Notes under the pieces: model-generated
The model's database searches: none
The model's input: the letters and a program-made list of their open reading frames with translations, nothing else
What the model was told of the DNA's origin: nothing
Translations under genes and position numbers: made by a program
Shown: piece by piece, positions 28,101 through 35,511 of the stretch
Numbering within the stretch: the first letter of the stretch is position 1
Layout of the letters: every line of letters begins with the position of its first letter
DNA from: a virus
Length of the DNA: 64,000 bases
Direction: 5' to 3' (one strand)
Virus record (IMG/VR): IMGVR_UViG_3300018481_000001
Coordinates: 115,935 to 179,934 of that record

Positions 28101-28490
28101 GAGAAAATGAACGCGGCGCTGGATTGTATCCGCCAGGCTCAGCGTCTCAATGTCTAAATGCTTACCGCCTTCGAAAGAGGCTTTATACGTTTCTAGTGCT
28201 GCGCCATAACCGGCACCCGATACATTCGAGATGAAACGAATCGGGTCATAAATAAACTTGCCACAACCGAAGCATTTAAAATACCCATGCTCCGTATGCA
28301 CAAGCGCCGACGGGCTACTGTCCGGATGATACGGACAGCACATTTTAACCGTGGGGCCCTGCTCTGATAAACGAGCAACCCCCAGGGTACTTAGTAGATT
28401 GAGCCACTCTTTGGTACTGCGTCTCCAGAGTTTACGTAAATCGCTTTGCTCAATCTTTTGTTTTTCGGGCGCTGATTCCGACTTCGCCAT
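25191..28490 (-). CDS. primase with CHC2 zinc finger, Toprim and C-terminal ATPase
   Basis: A 1099-residue protein. The CHC2 zinc finger of bacterial DnaG-type primases is present: C52-P-Y-H55, then F-K-C73-F-G-C76. A Toprim domain follows around residues 270-340, with A-V-E-G-E-H-D and a downstream I-P-D-D-D-A-A-G. The C-terminal half holds a P-loop ATPase: S-A-E-Y-S-S-G-K-T-S (Lys near 720) and Walker B-like L-V-A-A-L-D-E-M. It is therefore likely to make primers and also unwind or load onto DNA, like other phage primase-helicases. Its start overlaps the nuclease gene by 41 bases. Confidence 0.88.
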   Translation of the reverse strand: MAKSESAPEKQKIEQSDLRKLWRRSTKEWLNLLSTLGVARLSEQGPTVKMCCPYHPDSSPSALVHTEHGYFKCFGCGKFIYDPIRFISNVSGAGYGAALETYKASFEGGKHLDIETLSLADTIQRRVHFLNEAFYSYLCDLWTAEQMPETAKKTIAWLKNRGIRDVQGLGSLGILPRVPTLERLLRIQKATDDDVQWCLRFIGEYLNNAYTDCVVYTYATAPEYITAFKLRPATADKAGIKILEVDKTGEIGAFGVLTPAFYPMYGSDKCTRFLAVEGEHDQLALYCGQIDYGQVSEVVIALGGDGHNGLSFMDTLGFKSCRLIPDDDAAGSVYPTKVLPKSPRINFEVFQWPAALRAPLGGKTDPDEAVRARGFDVAFEAFVAPQNYVFALTWALNAAKAKVQGTSGDNIRVLKEIAEEFAAYLTDESEKFAFAQEFEKLCPNIAASQVIRTALANQDSPLGFSARIGEWFRKTYQVTTWDSHTNELTLWHLQKSRALTVQVDVPASIPKLIKDFSTGSLYFWAKGEIGLPGFLPNPEAFDATEAVLARCENTIEKSIHRALRELIPGASEDISAIKGQGIHLSQAGKTNTGYIVNGRRVFKLLWDDTGEQLIEATQLPGPVDGPVVFDLSRKPVLVPNMDDGWTKLFTNAQDLLQPPPFSAEETFDRVFNIIDTAFGFTHQRIDAMYCAGLVFYNYLYDIFENRRMLTHFSAEYSSGKTSLLSVTSNHAQLQEWSLCDHSHAIDSFTQAGFYQMFANTRLVAALDEMNDLNDNSRDSEKKKEFYAKCRSLATSGQASVSQGTQDGQGRQYSLRTSVITASGNIIHNEMDESRFNTIFLRKDGNRSNVRGVLRKLYSPAEYAQLRLSIFLHSVAMAPRVLKAHRNLHETFSERPAIGDVNNVLDRAAENLLPLGAILDVVGREGAAYVDQYRASRTKQKVERGVTTAGHMLLDLILSTPIVDKDEDNNQTTIKHMLLSGNQREKINQSKTGIYYDATTHCLALAWPEIKTYFRHPALKKNASALIFDLQSAGDWVVSLEKAQASGIYDRLLAVGLVHPPEVVSIVTVKSRILDRVERAVTAQNATPDFTPAEDVMPGL

Positions 28491-29271
28491 TCAAATCACC
28501 CTTAAACGCCGACGGGCAAGTCTCTCGGAAATCGCAATACTTGCAGTGCCACCCAGGCGTTGCGATTCCGGTCTCTACACGTTCTGCCCGTCGTGTCAGA
28601 TAACTAATCAGCCATTGCCGTAGTAGTTTTTCAATATGAGATCTACGCACGGGATCGGACCATTCAATCCGCTGCCGAGCGACGTAATGTAGGGCAGCTT
28701 GGACCCCAACTAACCCCGGCAAGTGCGATAGTGCGAAGATGCTATAAATATCGAGCTGTGCCTTGTAGTACGCAGCGGGCCGTACCTTCCCGGTTTTATG
28801 GTCGATGATGACCACGTGTCCAGATTTAAGGAACAGGGCTAAATCTAGTATCCCCCGCATCATCACATGGGGGTCCTCGAAGGCACATGGTTCAAAGTTA
28901 TCTGTGATTCCCCATTTCTGTTCTAGCAAGATTTCTTGAACAGGGTATTTTTCACAGAAGGCATCGATACGTTTTTTAAACGCATCAATCGCCTCTTCGA
29001 ACAGCAAAATCCGATGCAGTGCCTCATCCGTAAGTGGATCGGTATTTTCGGCCAATGCTTTGGCGAGCGCTTGATTGCCTGAATGTGCACCGAGTAAAAC
29101 GAGCTCTTGAGCCCGGTGCACGATCACACCGATTACGCCATCCATTCCTTTTGGACCGGCTGGAATTTTATCGATATAACGAAATTTAAACGCAAGTGCG
29201 CATTGAGCAGCCAGATTGGCTTTGGATGGCGACCAAGGCACGTATTGCGAAAGAAGCTTTATTTTAGACAT
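28450..29271 (-). CDS. Cas4/AddB-like PD-(D/E)XK nuclease with 4-Cys cluster
   Basis: A 273-residue nuclease. PD-(D/E)XK residues: G-I-L-D (Asp143), I-I-D-H-K (Asp157, Lys159) and Q-L-D-I-Y (Gln172, Tyr176), with an upstream V-H-R-A His52. C24 together with C243, C246 and C252 (C-K-Y-C and R-E-T-C) gives the one-plus-three cysteine layout of Cas4/AddB proteins that hold a 4Fe-4S cluster. It lies directly upstream of the primase and polymerase genes, so a role in end processing or recombination during replication is likely. Confidence 0.85.
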   Translation of the reverse strand: MSKIKLLSQYVPWSPSKANLAAQCALAFKFRYIDKIPAGPKGMDGVIGVIVHRAQELVLLGAHSGNQALAKALAENTDPLTDEALHRILLFEEAIDAFKKRIDAFCEKYPVQEILLEQKWGITDNFEPCAFEDPHVMMRGILDLALFLKSGHVVIIDHKTGKVRPAAYYKAQLDIYSIFALSHLPGLVGVQAALHYVARQRIEWSDPVRRSHIEKLLRQWLISYLTRRAERVETGIATPGWHCKYCDFRETCPSAFKGDLNGEVGISARKTKD

Positions 29272-29288
29272 ATAACCAATACCTAAAG

Positions 29289-29327
29289 AAAAACAAACAC
29301 GGTGGGGGTACTACCGTGTTTGTTTTT
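29289..29327. terminator. perfect 15-bp inverted repeat, bidirectional-type terminator
   Basis: AAAAACAAACACGGT (29289-29303) and its exact complement ACCGTGTTTGTTTTT (29313-29327) flank a 9-base loop. Read on either strand the hairpin ends in a T run, so it has intrinsic terminator form on both. It lies after the minus-strand gene 29346-30383 and just before the nuclease gene 28450-29271. Confidence 0.9.
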
Positions 29328-29345
29328 GTGCCATCAGGTCAGTGG

Positions 29346-30383
29346 CTATATCTCCTGAGAGAAATCCAAAGCGTCCGTATTGGGCGCCGTATCAGGCTGG
29401 CCATTCAAGGCACCCGTAGGCGGTCCTCCGGCCTCGAGCTGGCGCTGCGAATGTGCGTTCTGAAGAATCACAGCTTTCTTGTGATTGGCTTCGAAATAGT
29501 CGCACAACGTGTCGCAGATTTTCCGCGTTTGTTCGCTGGTCTTTTCACCCACGCGCACGTTGAAGATGTAATACGCCGCCTTGGCACCTGTTTGTTGCTG
29601 TTTCTTTTCCACGCCGAGCTCAAACACTCTCGACCAGAGAGCGGGCTGCTGTGCGAGGGTTCGAATCTTCCTGCCCGCTGGTGCACTGGTTTTCAGAAAC
29701 TCAACCCGGAAAATAGAATCCAGGTCCGCAGTCGCTGCGAAATAGGCATATCCCGCACTGCACTCAGGACGCATTCCTTGCTGGAATTGGCCGTAGGGGC
29801 ATTGCGCGCAGGCGCCATATCGTGTGCCAGTGACTGCATCGAGTGACTCACACTCGACTCCGGCATTTCCACCGACTGCCCATTTCTTTCGCATGAGATG
29901 CGTGTAGATGGGCAAGATTTTCAAATGGTCGCCCACGTGCACACCCGAGGTGGTGTACATATTTCCGGCACGGGTTTCGGCCGGCACGGCATCCTGTGAG
30001 GTCATGGCCTGCATTAGGCGCAGGTCGGGTACCTTTGCCTCCCCCGGACCATCAATTCCACGAATTGCCGGGCTCGCCTGTTCGGCCAGCGCCATCACTT
30101 TATTTTGCAGATTTTCGTCTTCGATTGATTCCGCCAAATCAATCAACACGCCAGAAATAGCCTGGAGCTTTTCTTCATATACAGCGATAGAGGAAGCTGT
30201 ATTATCCGACAACTCCTGCGAGGGAGCGTTAGCAGCGACGTGCGCGGGGGCAGTCGTTGCAGCGGGTGCCGGGGCATTATTAGGGGTTGCTGCGGGCGCA
30301 TTATTTGCGGCAGTCCCGTTGGCCGGTTGACCGTTGGCTGTGCCGCCGTTCGAAGCAGTATCGGACTTAATTTCTTTGGTCAT
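29346..30383 (-). CDS. hypothetical protein with low-complexity N-terminus and Cys cluster (345 aa)
   Basis: I choose ATG 30383 because GGGAG lies 9 bases upstream; the frame also opens at a TTG 15 bases earlier. The first 70 residues are rich in Ala, Asn, Thr, Pro and Gly and are probably disordered. A cysteine group follows near residues 195-225 (C-E-S, G-A-C-A-Q-C-P-Y-G and P-E-C-S), then a strand- and helix-containing domain and a polar tail. It is expressed upstream of the replication operon, separated by a strong terminator. It could be a single-strand DNA-binding or recombination accessory protein, but no motif proves this. Confidence 0.7.
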   Translation of the reverse strand: MTKEIKSDTASNGGTANGQPANGTAANNAPAATPNNAPAPAATTAPAHVAANAPSQELSDNTASSIAVYEEKLQAISGVLIDLAESIEDENLQNKVMALAEQASPAIRGIDGPGEAKVPDLRLMQAMTSQDAVPAETRAGNMYTTSGVHVGDHLKILPIYTHLMRKKWAVGGNAGVECESLDAVTGTRYGACAQCPYGQFQQGMRPECSAGYAYFAATADLDSIFRVEFLKTSAPAGRKIRTLAQQPALWSRVFELGVEKKQQQTGAKAAYYIFNVRVGEKTSEQTRKICDTLCDYFEANHKKAVILQNAHSQRQLEAGGPPTGALNGQPDTAPNTDALDFSQEI

Positions 30384-30464
30384 GTTGTTGGCTCCCAAGG
30401 GCCTAGTGTTTGGAACGTGAGCTTACTGCCGTTTCCATACAAAACAATCGAAAAGGAGACAAAT

Positions 30465-31142
30465 ATGCAGCTTCGCAGTTCCGACGCATTAACGCGTTAC
30501 TATCGTGAAGTCGAGGGCACGAGCATGCTCAGCGCTGAGCGTGAGCGTGAACTCATATGCATTTACCAGGAAAAACAGTGCCCTCGTGCACGCGATCTAA
30601 TTATTAAAGGCGCTTTGCGCTATGTAATTGCTGAGGCTCGGAAACACCCCCGTAGTTTCAGCGAGCGCACAATTTTGGAAGATTTAATCGCCGCTGGCAA
30701 TATTGGTTTAATTCGAGCCCTCAATAAATTCGACATTTCCGCTGGCACACGATTTCTTACCTACGCGAGCTGGTGGGTACGCCACGAGATTCGCGAAGAA
30801 AGCCGCCGTCTTGGTTTAGTACATGTCCCCGCTCATGCACTTGCTCGCGGAACGCGACCTCCGATGACTTCCGAATTAACCGAAAACAGTGTAGCCGATG
30901 TGGTTTCGTATTTACAGACACCTTCGTTGGCTCTTGAAACAGCGCAGAGCCTTATTTATCTCTTCGAGTCAACGCAACTGACCACGCGTGAGATATTTAT
31001 TATCAAGACGTCGTTCGGAATTCACACCGGACAAAAGACGCTTAAACAAATTGGACGTCTCCTGGAACTGACCGGAGAACGTGTCCGGCAACTTCGAGAG
31101 ACGGCCATTTTCAAGCTCCGGGGTGCCGCTGCGGAGTGCTAG
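30465..31142 (+). CDS. sigma70-family transcription factor
   Basis: A 225-residue sigma factor. Region 1.2 is seen in D-A-L-T-R-Y-Y-R-E-V, region 2.2 in D-L-I-A-A-G-N-I-G-L-I-R-A-L-N-K-F-D, and regions 2.3-2.4 in G-T-R-F-L-T-Y-A-S-W-W-V-R-H-E-I with the Trp pair used for DNA melting. A short region 3 follows. Region 4.2 is K-T-L-K-Q-I-G-R-L-L-E-L-T-G-E-R-V-R-Q-L-R. It is shorter than housekeeping RpoD and lacks region 1.1, so it is like group 2/3 or phage sigma factors. ATG 30465 has AAGGAG 7 bases upstream; the frame opens earlier at 30240 but that part lies across the divergent gene. It probably directs either host or phage RNA polymerase to phage promoters. Its stop overlaps the convergent ParB gene. 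Confidence 0.9.
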   Translation: MQLRSSDALTRYYREVEGTSMLSAERERELICIYQEKQCPRARDLIIKGALRYVIAEARKHPRSFSERTILEDLIAAGNIGLIRALNKFDISAGTRFLTYASWWVRHEIREESRRLGLVHVPAHALARGTRPPMTSELTENSVADVVSYLQTPSLALETAQSLIYLFESTQLTTREIFIIKTSFGIHTGQKTLKQIGRLLELTGERVRQLRETAIFKLRGAAAEC

Positions 31143-32323
31143 GCTCTTTTACCTTCGACGATAGGATTTTTGCGGGGCCGCCCACGCTTCTTTTTAGGTG
31201 GCTCAGCAATCCCACGAATCTGCTGAGGTTCGTCGTCCTCGATGATTTCCGTAGTTTCCGCGTCGGCTTCATAGACCACGCGCGGCGTTTCAGTGTCGTC
31301 ATCCATGGCGGAAACGGCTGGTAGCGCGTAGGGGTCTTCTTCTGTCTGCTGCGTGTCGGCAAGGGCCTCAGCAATCGCAGCTTCATCGGTCTCGGCATCT
31401 TCCTCGGCCGCTTCGACACCCTCGGGAGTGTCTTCCTCGAGCTTCTTGGCCGCTCGCTTGTCGTAATCAGGGTCCGAGTACTTGTTCTTGTCCTCGAGCG
31501 CCTTGGGGTCGACCTCGGGATCACCTAACGCGATTCGCAGGCCTGCCGCAACACCGTTGAAGAACTTGCGCTCTTCTTTGGAGTATTGGGTCGATTCGGC
31601 CTGGAAACTGACCTCGCTGATGAGCGCTGCCATGTTTTTCGCGTTGGGACGGCCCTTGTTGCCGTACTTGCGGCGCTGGCCTGTCTCGCTGGTCTTGGCA
31701 GCCTTTTTGAGAAGCTGCTTGGCTTCGGCCTTGCTCTCGGCCTGCAGCACCTGGGTGACCAGGCCTTCCTGTTCCGCTTCAGGGATGTCGGTGATGTACA
31801 GGGCCTGGTCCATGGTGAGCTCGCCATTTTTCAGAGCGAGCGCTGCTGAAGTACCGAGCTTGGTTGCGACCTTGTGGTGGTAGCTGACCCAGCTTTGATT
31901 TCGACCGAGCTTGACGCCAATGTCGTGTTGGTCAAAACCCGCCAATACCATGCGTTTAATCTGCTGGCTGATTTCGTACGCGGAAAGACTCTCGCGTTCG
32001 ATATTCTCCTTGAGGTTGCGGATACGCATTTCCTCAGAGGTGCCTTCGTTGATGACGACTTCGAGGACCGCGTAATAATCGTCGCCGTGGTCTTCGCGCA
32101 ATTTCTCTAGAGCGCGGTAACGACGAAACCCGTAAACCAAAAAATACTTGTCTACGCCATCATCTTGCGGCTTGGTGGTAACGCCGAGTGGCTGGAGCAA
32201 TCCATCTTCGAAAATGGACTGCGCAAGCTCAGAAATCTTCGTGTATTCCTTACGGCAGTTGAAGCTGTCGTCCACGATAATGTTCTCGAACGGAACCTGA
32301 ATAACACGCTTTTTTACGGGCAT
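31139..32323 (-). CDS. ParB/Spo0J-like DNA-binding protein with AT-hook-like tail
   Basis: A 394-residue protein. The N-terminal ParB/sulfiredoxin-fold domain has G-F-R-R-Y-R-A-L-E (the GxRRxRA box) and L-K-E-N-I-E-R-E-S-L-S (the ENxxRxxL-type box). A helix-turn-helix follows at about 130-160. The C-terminal 120 residues are acidic and probably disordered, ending in a basic K-K-K-R-G-R-P-R-K-N-P, a good AT-hook core. No ParA partner was found in the window. Roles in genome partition, replication or transcription control are possible; ParB-like phage proteins include both nucleases and regulators. Confidence 0.82.
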   Translation of the reverse strand: MPVKKRVIQVPFENIIVDDSFNCRKEYTKISELAQSIFEDGLLQPLGVTTKPQDDGVDKYFLVYGFRRYRALEKLREDHGDDYYAVLEVVINEGTSEEMRIRNLKENIERESLSAYEISQQIKRMVLAGFDQHDIGVKLGRNQSWVSYHHKVATKLGTSAALALKNGELTMDQALYITDIPEAEQEGLVTQVLQAESKAEAKQLLKKAAKTSETGQRRKYGNKGRPNAKNMAALISEVSFQAESTQYSKEERKFFNGVAAGLRIALGDPEVDPKALEDKNKYSDPDYDKRAAKKLEEDTPEGVEAAEEDAETDEAAIAEALADTQQTEEDPYALPAVSAMDDDTETPRVVYEADAETTEIIEDDEPQQIRGIAEPPKKKRGRPRKNPIVEGKRA

Positions 32324-32485
32324 GGCTATTTCCTTAAATCCAGCTGGAGAGCCAGCTTATGGCATTGCTAACTATCCGTGGTACGAATAAATTAACAATT
32401 TCAACCAGTATAATGCAGACGAGAACTGACAAAAGCTCTAGAAGTCTAGTCTCAGACGTACCCGGTGCAACTTCTTCCTCATCGC

Positions 32486-32734
32486 CTACTCGATACGCTC
32501 GCGCAACCATGCAATTTCCTCTTTAACCTTGGCACGGTCAATAAAGACCAGCTTGAGCTGGGACAATTGGACGCCTTCCAAAACGTCGCCCACAGCTTGG
32601 TGGAATTCCGCATGTACATCTTCCCGTGAACCGGGCGCGGCGATACTGACAATATAAAGTGCCCGAATCGTGCTCGACCGTTGCGTGATGAGCGCGTTTA
32701 CGGACCTTACAAGGTCATTTCTCTTTGGAAGCAT
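32486..32734 (-). CDS. hypothetical protein (82 aa)
   Basis: I take the ATG at 32734 as start (a second ATG in frame lies 4 codons upstream). The product is a small alpha/beta protein with no recognised motif (R-S-V-N-A-L-I-T, then V-F-I-D-R-A-K-V-K-E-E-I-A-W-L-R). Its start overlaps the end of the zinc-ribbon gene before it by 20 bases. Confidence 0.5.
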   Translation of the reverse strand: MLPKRNDLVRSVNALITQRSSTIRALYIVSIAAPGSREDVHAEFHQAVGDVLEGVQLSQLKLVFIDRAKVKEEIAWLRERIE

Positions 32735-32867
32735 CGGTGGCTTCAAAAGGCTCGGAGCCGTGGTCAGGGCACAGCAACAGTTTCCCGTGCCTATTTAATG
32801 TCTGTCCGCAACGTGGACAAGTTTCGCGGTCCAAATTCTGCGTCTCTTCAACGCCAAATTTTTCCAT
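32715..32867 (-). CDS. small zinc-ribbon protein (50 aa)
   Basis: Start ATG at 32867 with AAAGG 5 bases upstream. The 50-residue product contains C-P-R-C-G and, after 13 residues, L-C-P-D-H-G, so C-x2-C ... C-x2-H is a plausible zinc site. Role unknown; it begins the small-gene operon. The DNA between this start and 33086 (about 220 bases) holds no gene that I can support. Confidence 0.55.
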   Translation of the reverse strand: MEKFGVEETQNLDRETCPRCGQTLNRHGKLLLCPDHGSEPFEATDASKEK

Positions 32868-33086
32868 GCATGCCTTTGAAACACGCGGTGCAGCGGGTGA
32901 CAACTACTTTTACCAAAAATAGCTGGGTATTTATATTTCCTGCGAAAAAGGGGGAGGACTGCTCAAATATTTGCAACACCAAATACGAACGGTAAATTTA
33001 TTGAATGTAAGAGCCGCCTGCGTACCTAAGTAGGACTAGAAACGACAATTCTCACGTAGTCCCCAACGCCGGGTACCGTGAGCTCC

Positions 33087-33512
33087 TTATTTCTTAGTGA
33101 TTCCGTCAGGATACGAGTGAAGCGTGTCCGGTTGTTTCTGATTGATGACATCAGAAAGCACGTCTTCCAGACAGCCACCTACCTCGACGAACGCGTGGAT
33201 CAGTCCGGCAATCACCGTCCGCGCATGGTTCGCCGTCATGACGACACTGGCCGCTGGAATGCGCCCGGAAAAGTCATTGAGGTCAATCTGCACCCCGTCA
33301 CTTGCGATCATGGGGTCGTTGGTTGAATTAACGTAATAGGGTGCAACGTTTACACGTCCATTGGGGTGGACGTAAGTTTGGCTCTGGAAAATGCACACAA
33401 GTCCATAAGTCTCGGCAACCCGCAGTGGCAGCGGGGTGGTAATGCGTTCGCGCTCCAAGACAGGCAGACGCGAGAGGTTGGGCTGCGGTCCTTTTGTCGG
33501 GTCCCAATTCAT
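33087..33512 (-). CDS. hypothetical protein (141 aa)
   Basis: ATG 33512 overlaps the stop of the DUF1653 gene (ATGA), which makes it the likely start. The protein contains a strand-rich segment with Q-T-Y-V-H-P-N-G-R-V-N-V-A-P-Y-Y-V-N, then M-T-A-N-H-A-R-T-V-I and a C-terminal helix. The family is not recognised. Confidence 0.6.
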   Translation of the reverse strand: MNWDPTKGPQPNLSRLPVLERERITTPLPLRVAETYGLVCIFQSQTYVHPNGRVNVAPYYVNSTNDPMIASDGVQIDLNDFSGRIPAASVVMTANHARTVIAGLIHAFVEVGGCLEDVLSDVINQKQPDTLHSYPDGITKK

Positions 33513-33859
33513 TTCTCGACACCCCTTTCTGCTTCCACAAGCGGGGTAAACCGGGCGCGAAGAACACCGTCGGGCCAAACCACCGGCTCATTAAACATGA
33601 GCCATGGGCGGACCCAGACGTGCCGTGTTTCGTGCGAGAAATACACAGCCATACGTTGTGTGCGCTCTTCGCTGTTTGCCGCCACCCAGAGCAGTGTGTA
33701 CGTCCCGCCCTTATAGTGCCGGTAAGGCTGCAGCGATGTAGGCAGGACAGCTTCCAAAAGCCGTAACAGCAAAGCAGGTGCAACCACGGCATCGATGCCT
33801 TGTTGCGCGGCCTCCTGTGCCTTCTCCCAGACGTACTGCCGTGCTTCCTCGAGTGTCAC
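33509..33859 (-). CDS. DUF1653-domain protein
   Basis: Residues about 46-108 fit the DUF1653 pattern: Y-R-H-Y-K-G-G-T-Y-T-L-L, a Glu-Arg turn, M-A-V-Y-F, V-W-V-R-P-W-L-M-F-N-E, a Gly turn and a final R-A-R-F. DUF1653 is a small beta-rich domain common in bacteria and phages without an agreed biochemical role. The first 40 residues form an Ala- and Gln-rich helix. It overlaps the next gene by 4 bases. Confidence 0.8.
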   Translation of the reverse strand: MTLEEARQYVWEKAQEAAQQGIDAVVAPALLLRLLEAVLPTSLQPYRHYKGGTYTLLWVAANSEERTQRMAVYFSHETRHVWVRPWLMFNEPVVWPDGVLRARFTPLVEAERGVEK

Positions 33860-33867
33860 AGAGTCTC

Positions 33868-34752
33868 CTAGCGGTTACGCCCACGGCAATCGTGCCAGTA
33901 CGGACACCATGCCGCGCTGCACCACCAATTTTCGGGATTTGTTTTACGAAATCGTCCCTTGGCAATGTCATCGGCCACTTCACTCACAACATCGAGTGCG
34001 TGGAGAATTTCATTCTTATCGCGCACAGCTTCAGTGCGGATATAACGTACGGGGAGCCGCTTCGTAGGCTTAATAAGTTGATCCAACCGCACATGCGGTT
34101 TGTTGGTCATGTGCGAATACAGACTCATTTGCAAGCTGTCATCGACCTCCCCTTGCGATGCAGCTTTCTTTTTCGTCTTTAAATCAGAAATTGAATTTTC
34201 TTCTTCAAGGTCGATGACGCCCGTGAACGGCAGAGCTTCCCCGTCCGGCGTGATGATCTCAGTATGAATGATGCGCTCTGCAGCCACTGGCCGAAGAGCT
34301 GGAATAAATTGATTGTTGTCGGGATTAATCTCCAGGCCCATCGCAACATTGTGATACTTGCGGGTGAGCTGGATTCCGATATCTTTAATAGCTCCGAGGT
34401 CCGGAGGCCCATCGACCAAGTCGACGAGACTCATGTCGATATCCTTAATTTCCTGGTCGTGCAAGTCGGAATACACCGCAACCATTTCGTCAGCACTCAT
34501 CGTTGCCCCATCTATGAGGTAAAGATGAAGTTTCTCAGCGGCTTTGTGCACGCCCCGCCCCTGGACCTGGTAGTAGGTCGAGGGCGAGGCTTTATCGAGC
34601 ACGTATTTGTGATAATACGACTCTCCACATTTCATGTACATCCCGACTTGGGACACGGACAAGTAGCCCCGTGGCAGGCGGTCTTTAAATCGATTATCCG
34701 CAGCACTTTTTGGGAGTCCTGCAATTTCTTCATTATCGATTTCTTCATTCAT
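33868..34752 (-). CDS. second Cas4/AddB-like PD-(D/E)XK nuclease
   Basis: A 294-residue nuclease of the same kind as the one at 28450-29271, but not closely similar in sequence. Key residues are G-V-H69, F-T-G-V-I-D (Asp181), S-D-L-K (Asp190, Lys192) and Q-M-S-L-Y (Gln208, Tyr212). C42 with C278, C283 and C289 gives the one-plus-three cysteine layout of an iron-sulfur cluster. Located in the small-gene region on the minus strand, it may process DNA ends or degrade host DNA. Two such nucleases in one region suggest different roles. Confidence 0.85.
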   Translation of the reverse strand: MNEEIDNEEIAGLPKSAADNRFKDRLPRGYLSVSQVGMYMKCGESYYHKYVLDKASPSTYYQVQGRGVHKAAEKLHLYLIDGATMSADEMVAVYSDLHDQEIKDIDMSLVDLVDGPPDLGAIKDIGIQLTRKYHNVAMGLEINPDNNQFIPALRPVAAERIIHTEIITPDGEALPFTGVIDLEEENSISDLKTKKKAASQGEVDDSLQMSLYSHMTNKPHVRLDQLIKPTKRLPVRYIRTEAVRDKNEILHALDVVSEVADDIAKGRFRKTNPENWWCSAAWCPYWHDCRGRNR

Positions 34753-34759
34753 ACGAAAC

Positions 34760-35032
34760 TCAGTTGATTTCGATCGGGTCTTCGTAATGCTCGACTTCGT
34801 ACAACGTCACGAGGTCATCGGGCTCGCTGGTCGAGGAATCACAACCCTCTACCCATCGTAGTACTTCTACCACAGATAGCCGCTCATTCTCATTGCTGTC
34901 CAAATGCTGCGGAATGTGTGCAAGTACTTCTGTCAGTTCGTTGCCGCTTTCACAAACCAAAAACCCTCCTGTGCGAAGGGCAAAACGTCCGATGGCGAAG
35001 CGATCTCCCTCGACGTATTTCTTTTGACTCAT
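34760..35032 (-). CDS. hypothetical protein (90 aa)
   Basis: A small acidic protein, strand-rich in its first 30 residues and ending in a run of Asp and Glu. It overlaps the upstream gene's stop by 4 bases (ATGA). No motif is recognised. Confidence 0.55.
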   Translation of the reverse strand: MSQKKYVEGDRFAIGRFALRTGGFLVCESGNELTEVLAHIPQHLDSNENERLSVVEVLRWVEGCDSSTSEPDDLVTLYEVEHYEDPIEIN

Positions 35033-35511
35033 TTCATGCTTTCCTTTGCAAAAACAATAAGGCCCTTTAGACGCTCTGGCAGCGTGTCAATAGGGCCCGC
35101 AGTAAATAAGTCTTCCAACGCCGCCACAAATGCGTGGCACTCTACCTGCTGCCCTAAGGCGTAACCTTGCGCATGTGCGTCGCGCAATTCCACATGGGTA
35201 ATCAGGGGCTGCGACAATGCTTTTGCGATTATGTGGTAATCGCTACGTTTTGGCTCTTCGCCTGCCAACCAGCGGTCGACGACTTCTTTGAGCACCTCGG
35301 GGTCTTCCTGTTGACGAAGCGCCTGCTCGCGGTCCGGAGCATCGAGGACCCCTAAGCGTTTGTCTTCGGCCCATTGTTCCTGGGGCGTTAATTTTTCATA
35401 AATAGTTTGATATCCGCAATCACAGCAATAACCATCTTTGTCAAAATCTTTACCGTGGTTGGGGCAATTGTCCCGCGAGTTGCTGAAAGGCGTCGAGTTC
35501 ATCGGTCGCAT
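35029..35511 (-). CDS. hypothetical zinc-ribbon protein (160 aa)
   Basis: The N-terminus has C-P-N-H-G and, 10 residues on, Y-C-C-D-C-G, a plausible zinc-binding site. The rest is helical and acidic with two further helices near the end (H-A-F-V-A-A-L-E-D-L and L-P-E-R-L-K-G-L-I). Met4 (35502) is an alternative start. The first 60 bases overlap the end of the arginase-like gene. Confidence 0.55.
   Translation of the reverse strand: MRPMNSTPFSNSRDNCPNHGKDFDKDGYCCDCGYQTIYEKLTPQEQWAEDKRLGVLDAPDREQALRQQEDPEVLKEVVDRWLAGEEPKRSDYHIIAKALSQPLITHVELRDAHAQGYALGQQVECHAFVAALEDLFTAGPIDTLPERLKGLIVFAKESMK

Noticed and set aside
32868-33086. A gene or structured RNA in the 219-base gap before the zinc-ribbon gene
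   Set aside because: Short open frames exist but none has a start with a ribosome binding site or a protein-like composition, and no strong hairpin is seen; probably a promoter region of the minus-strand operon.
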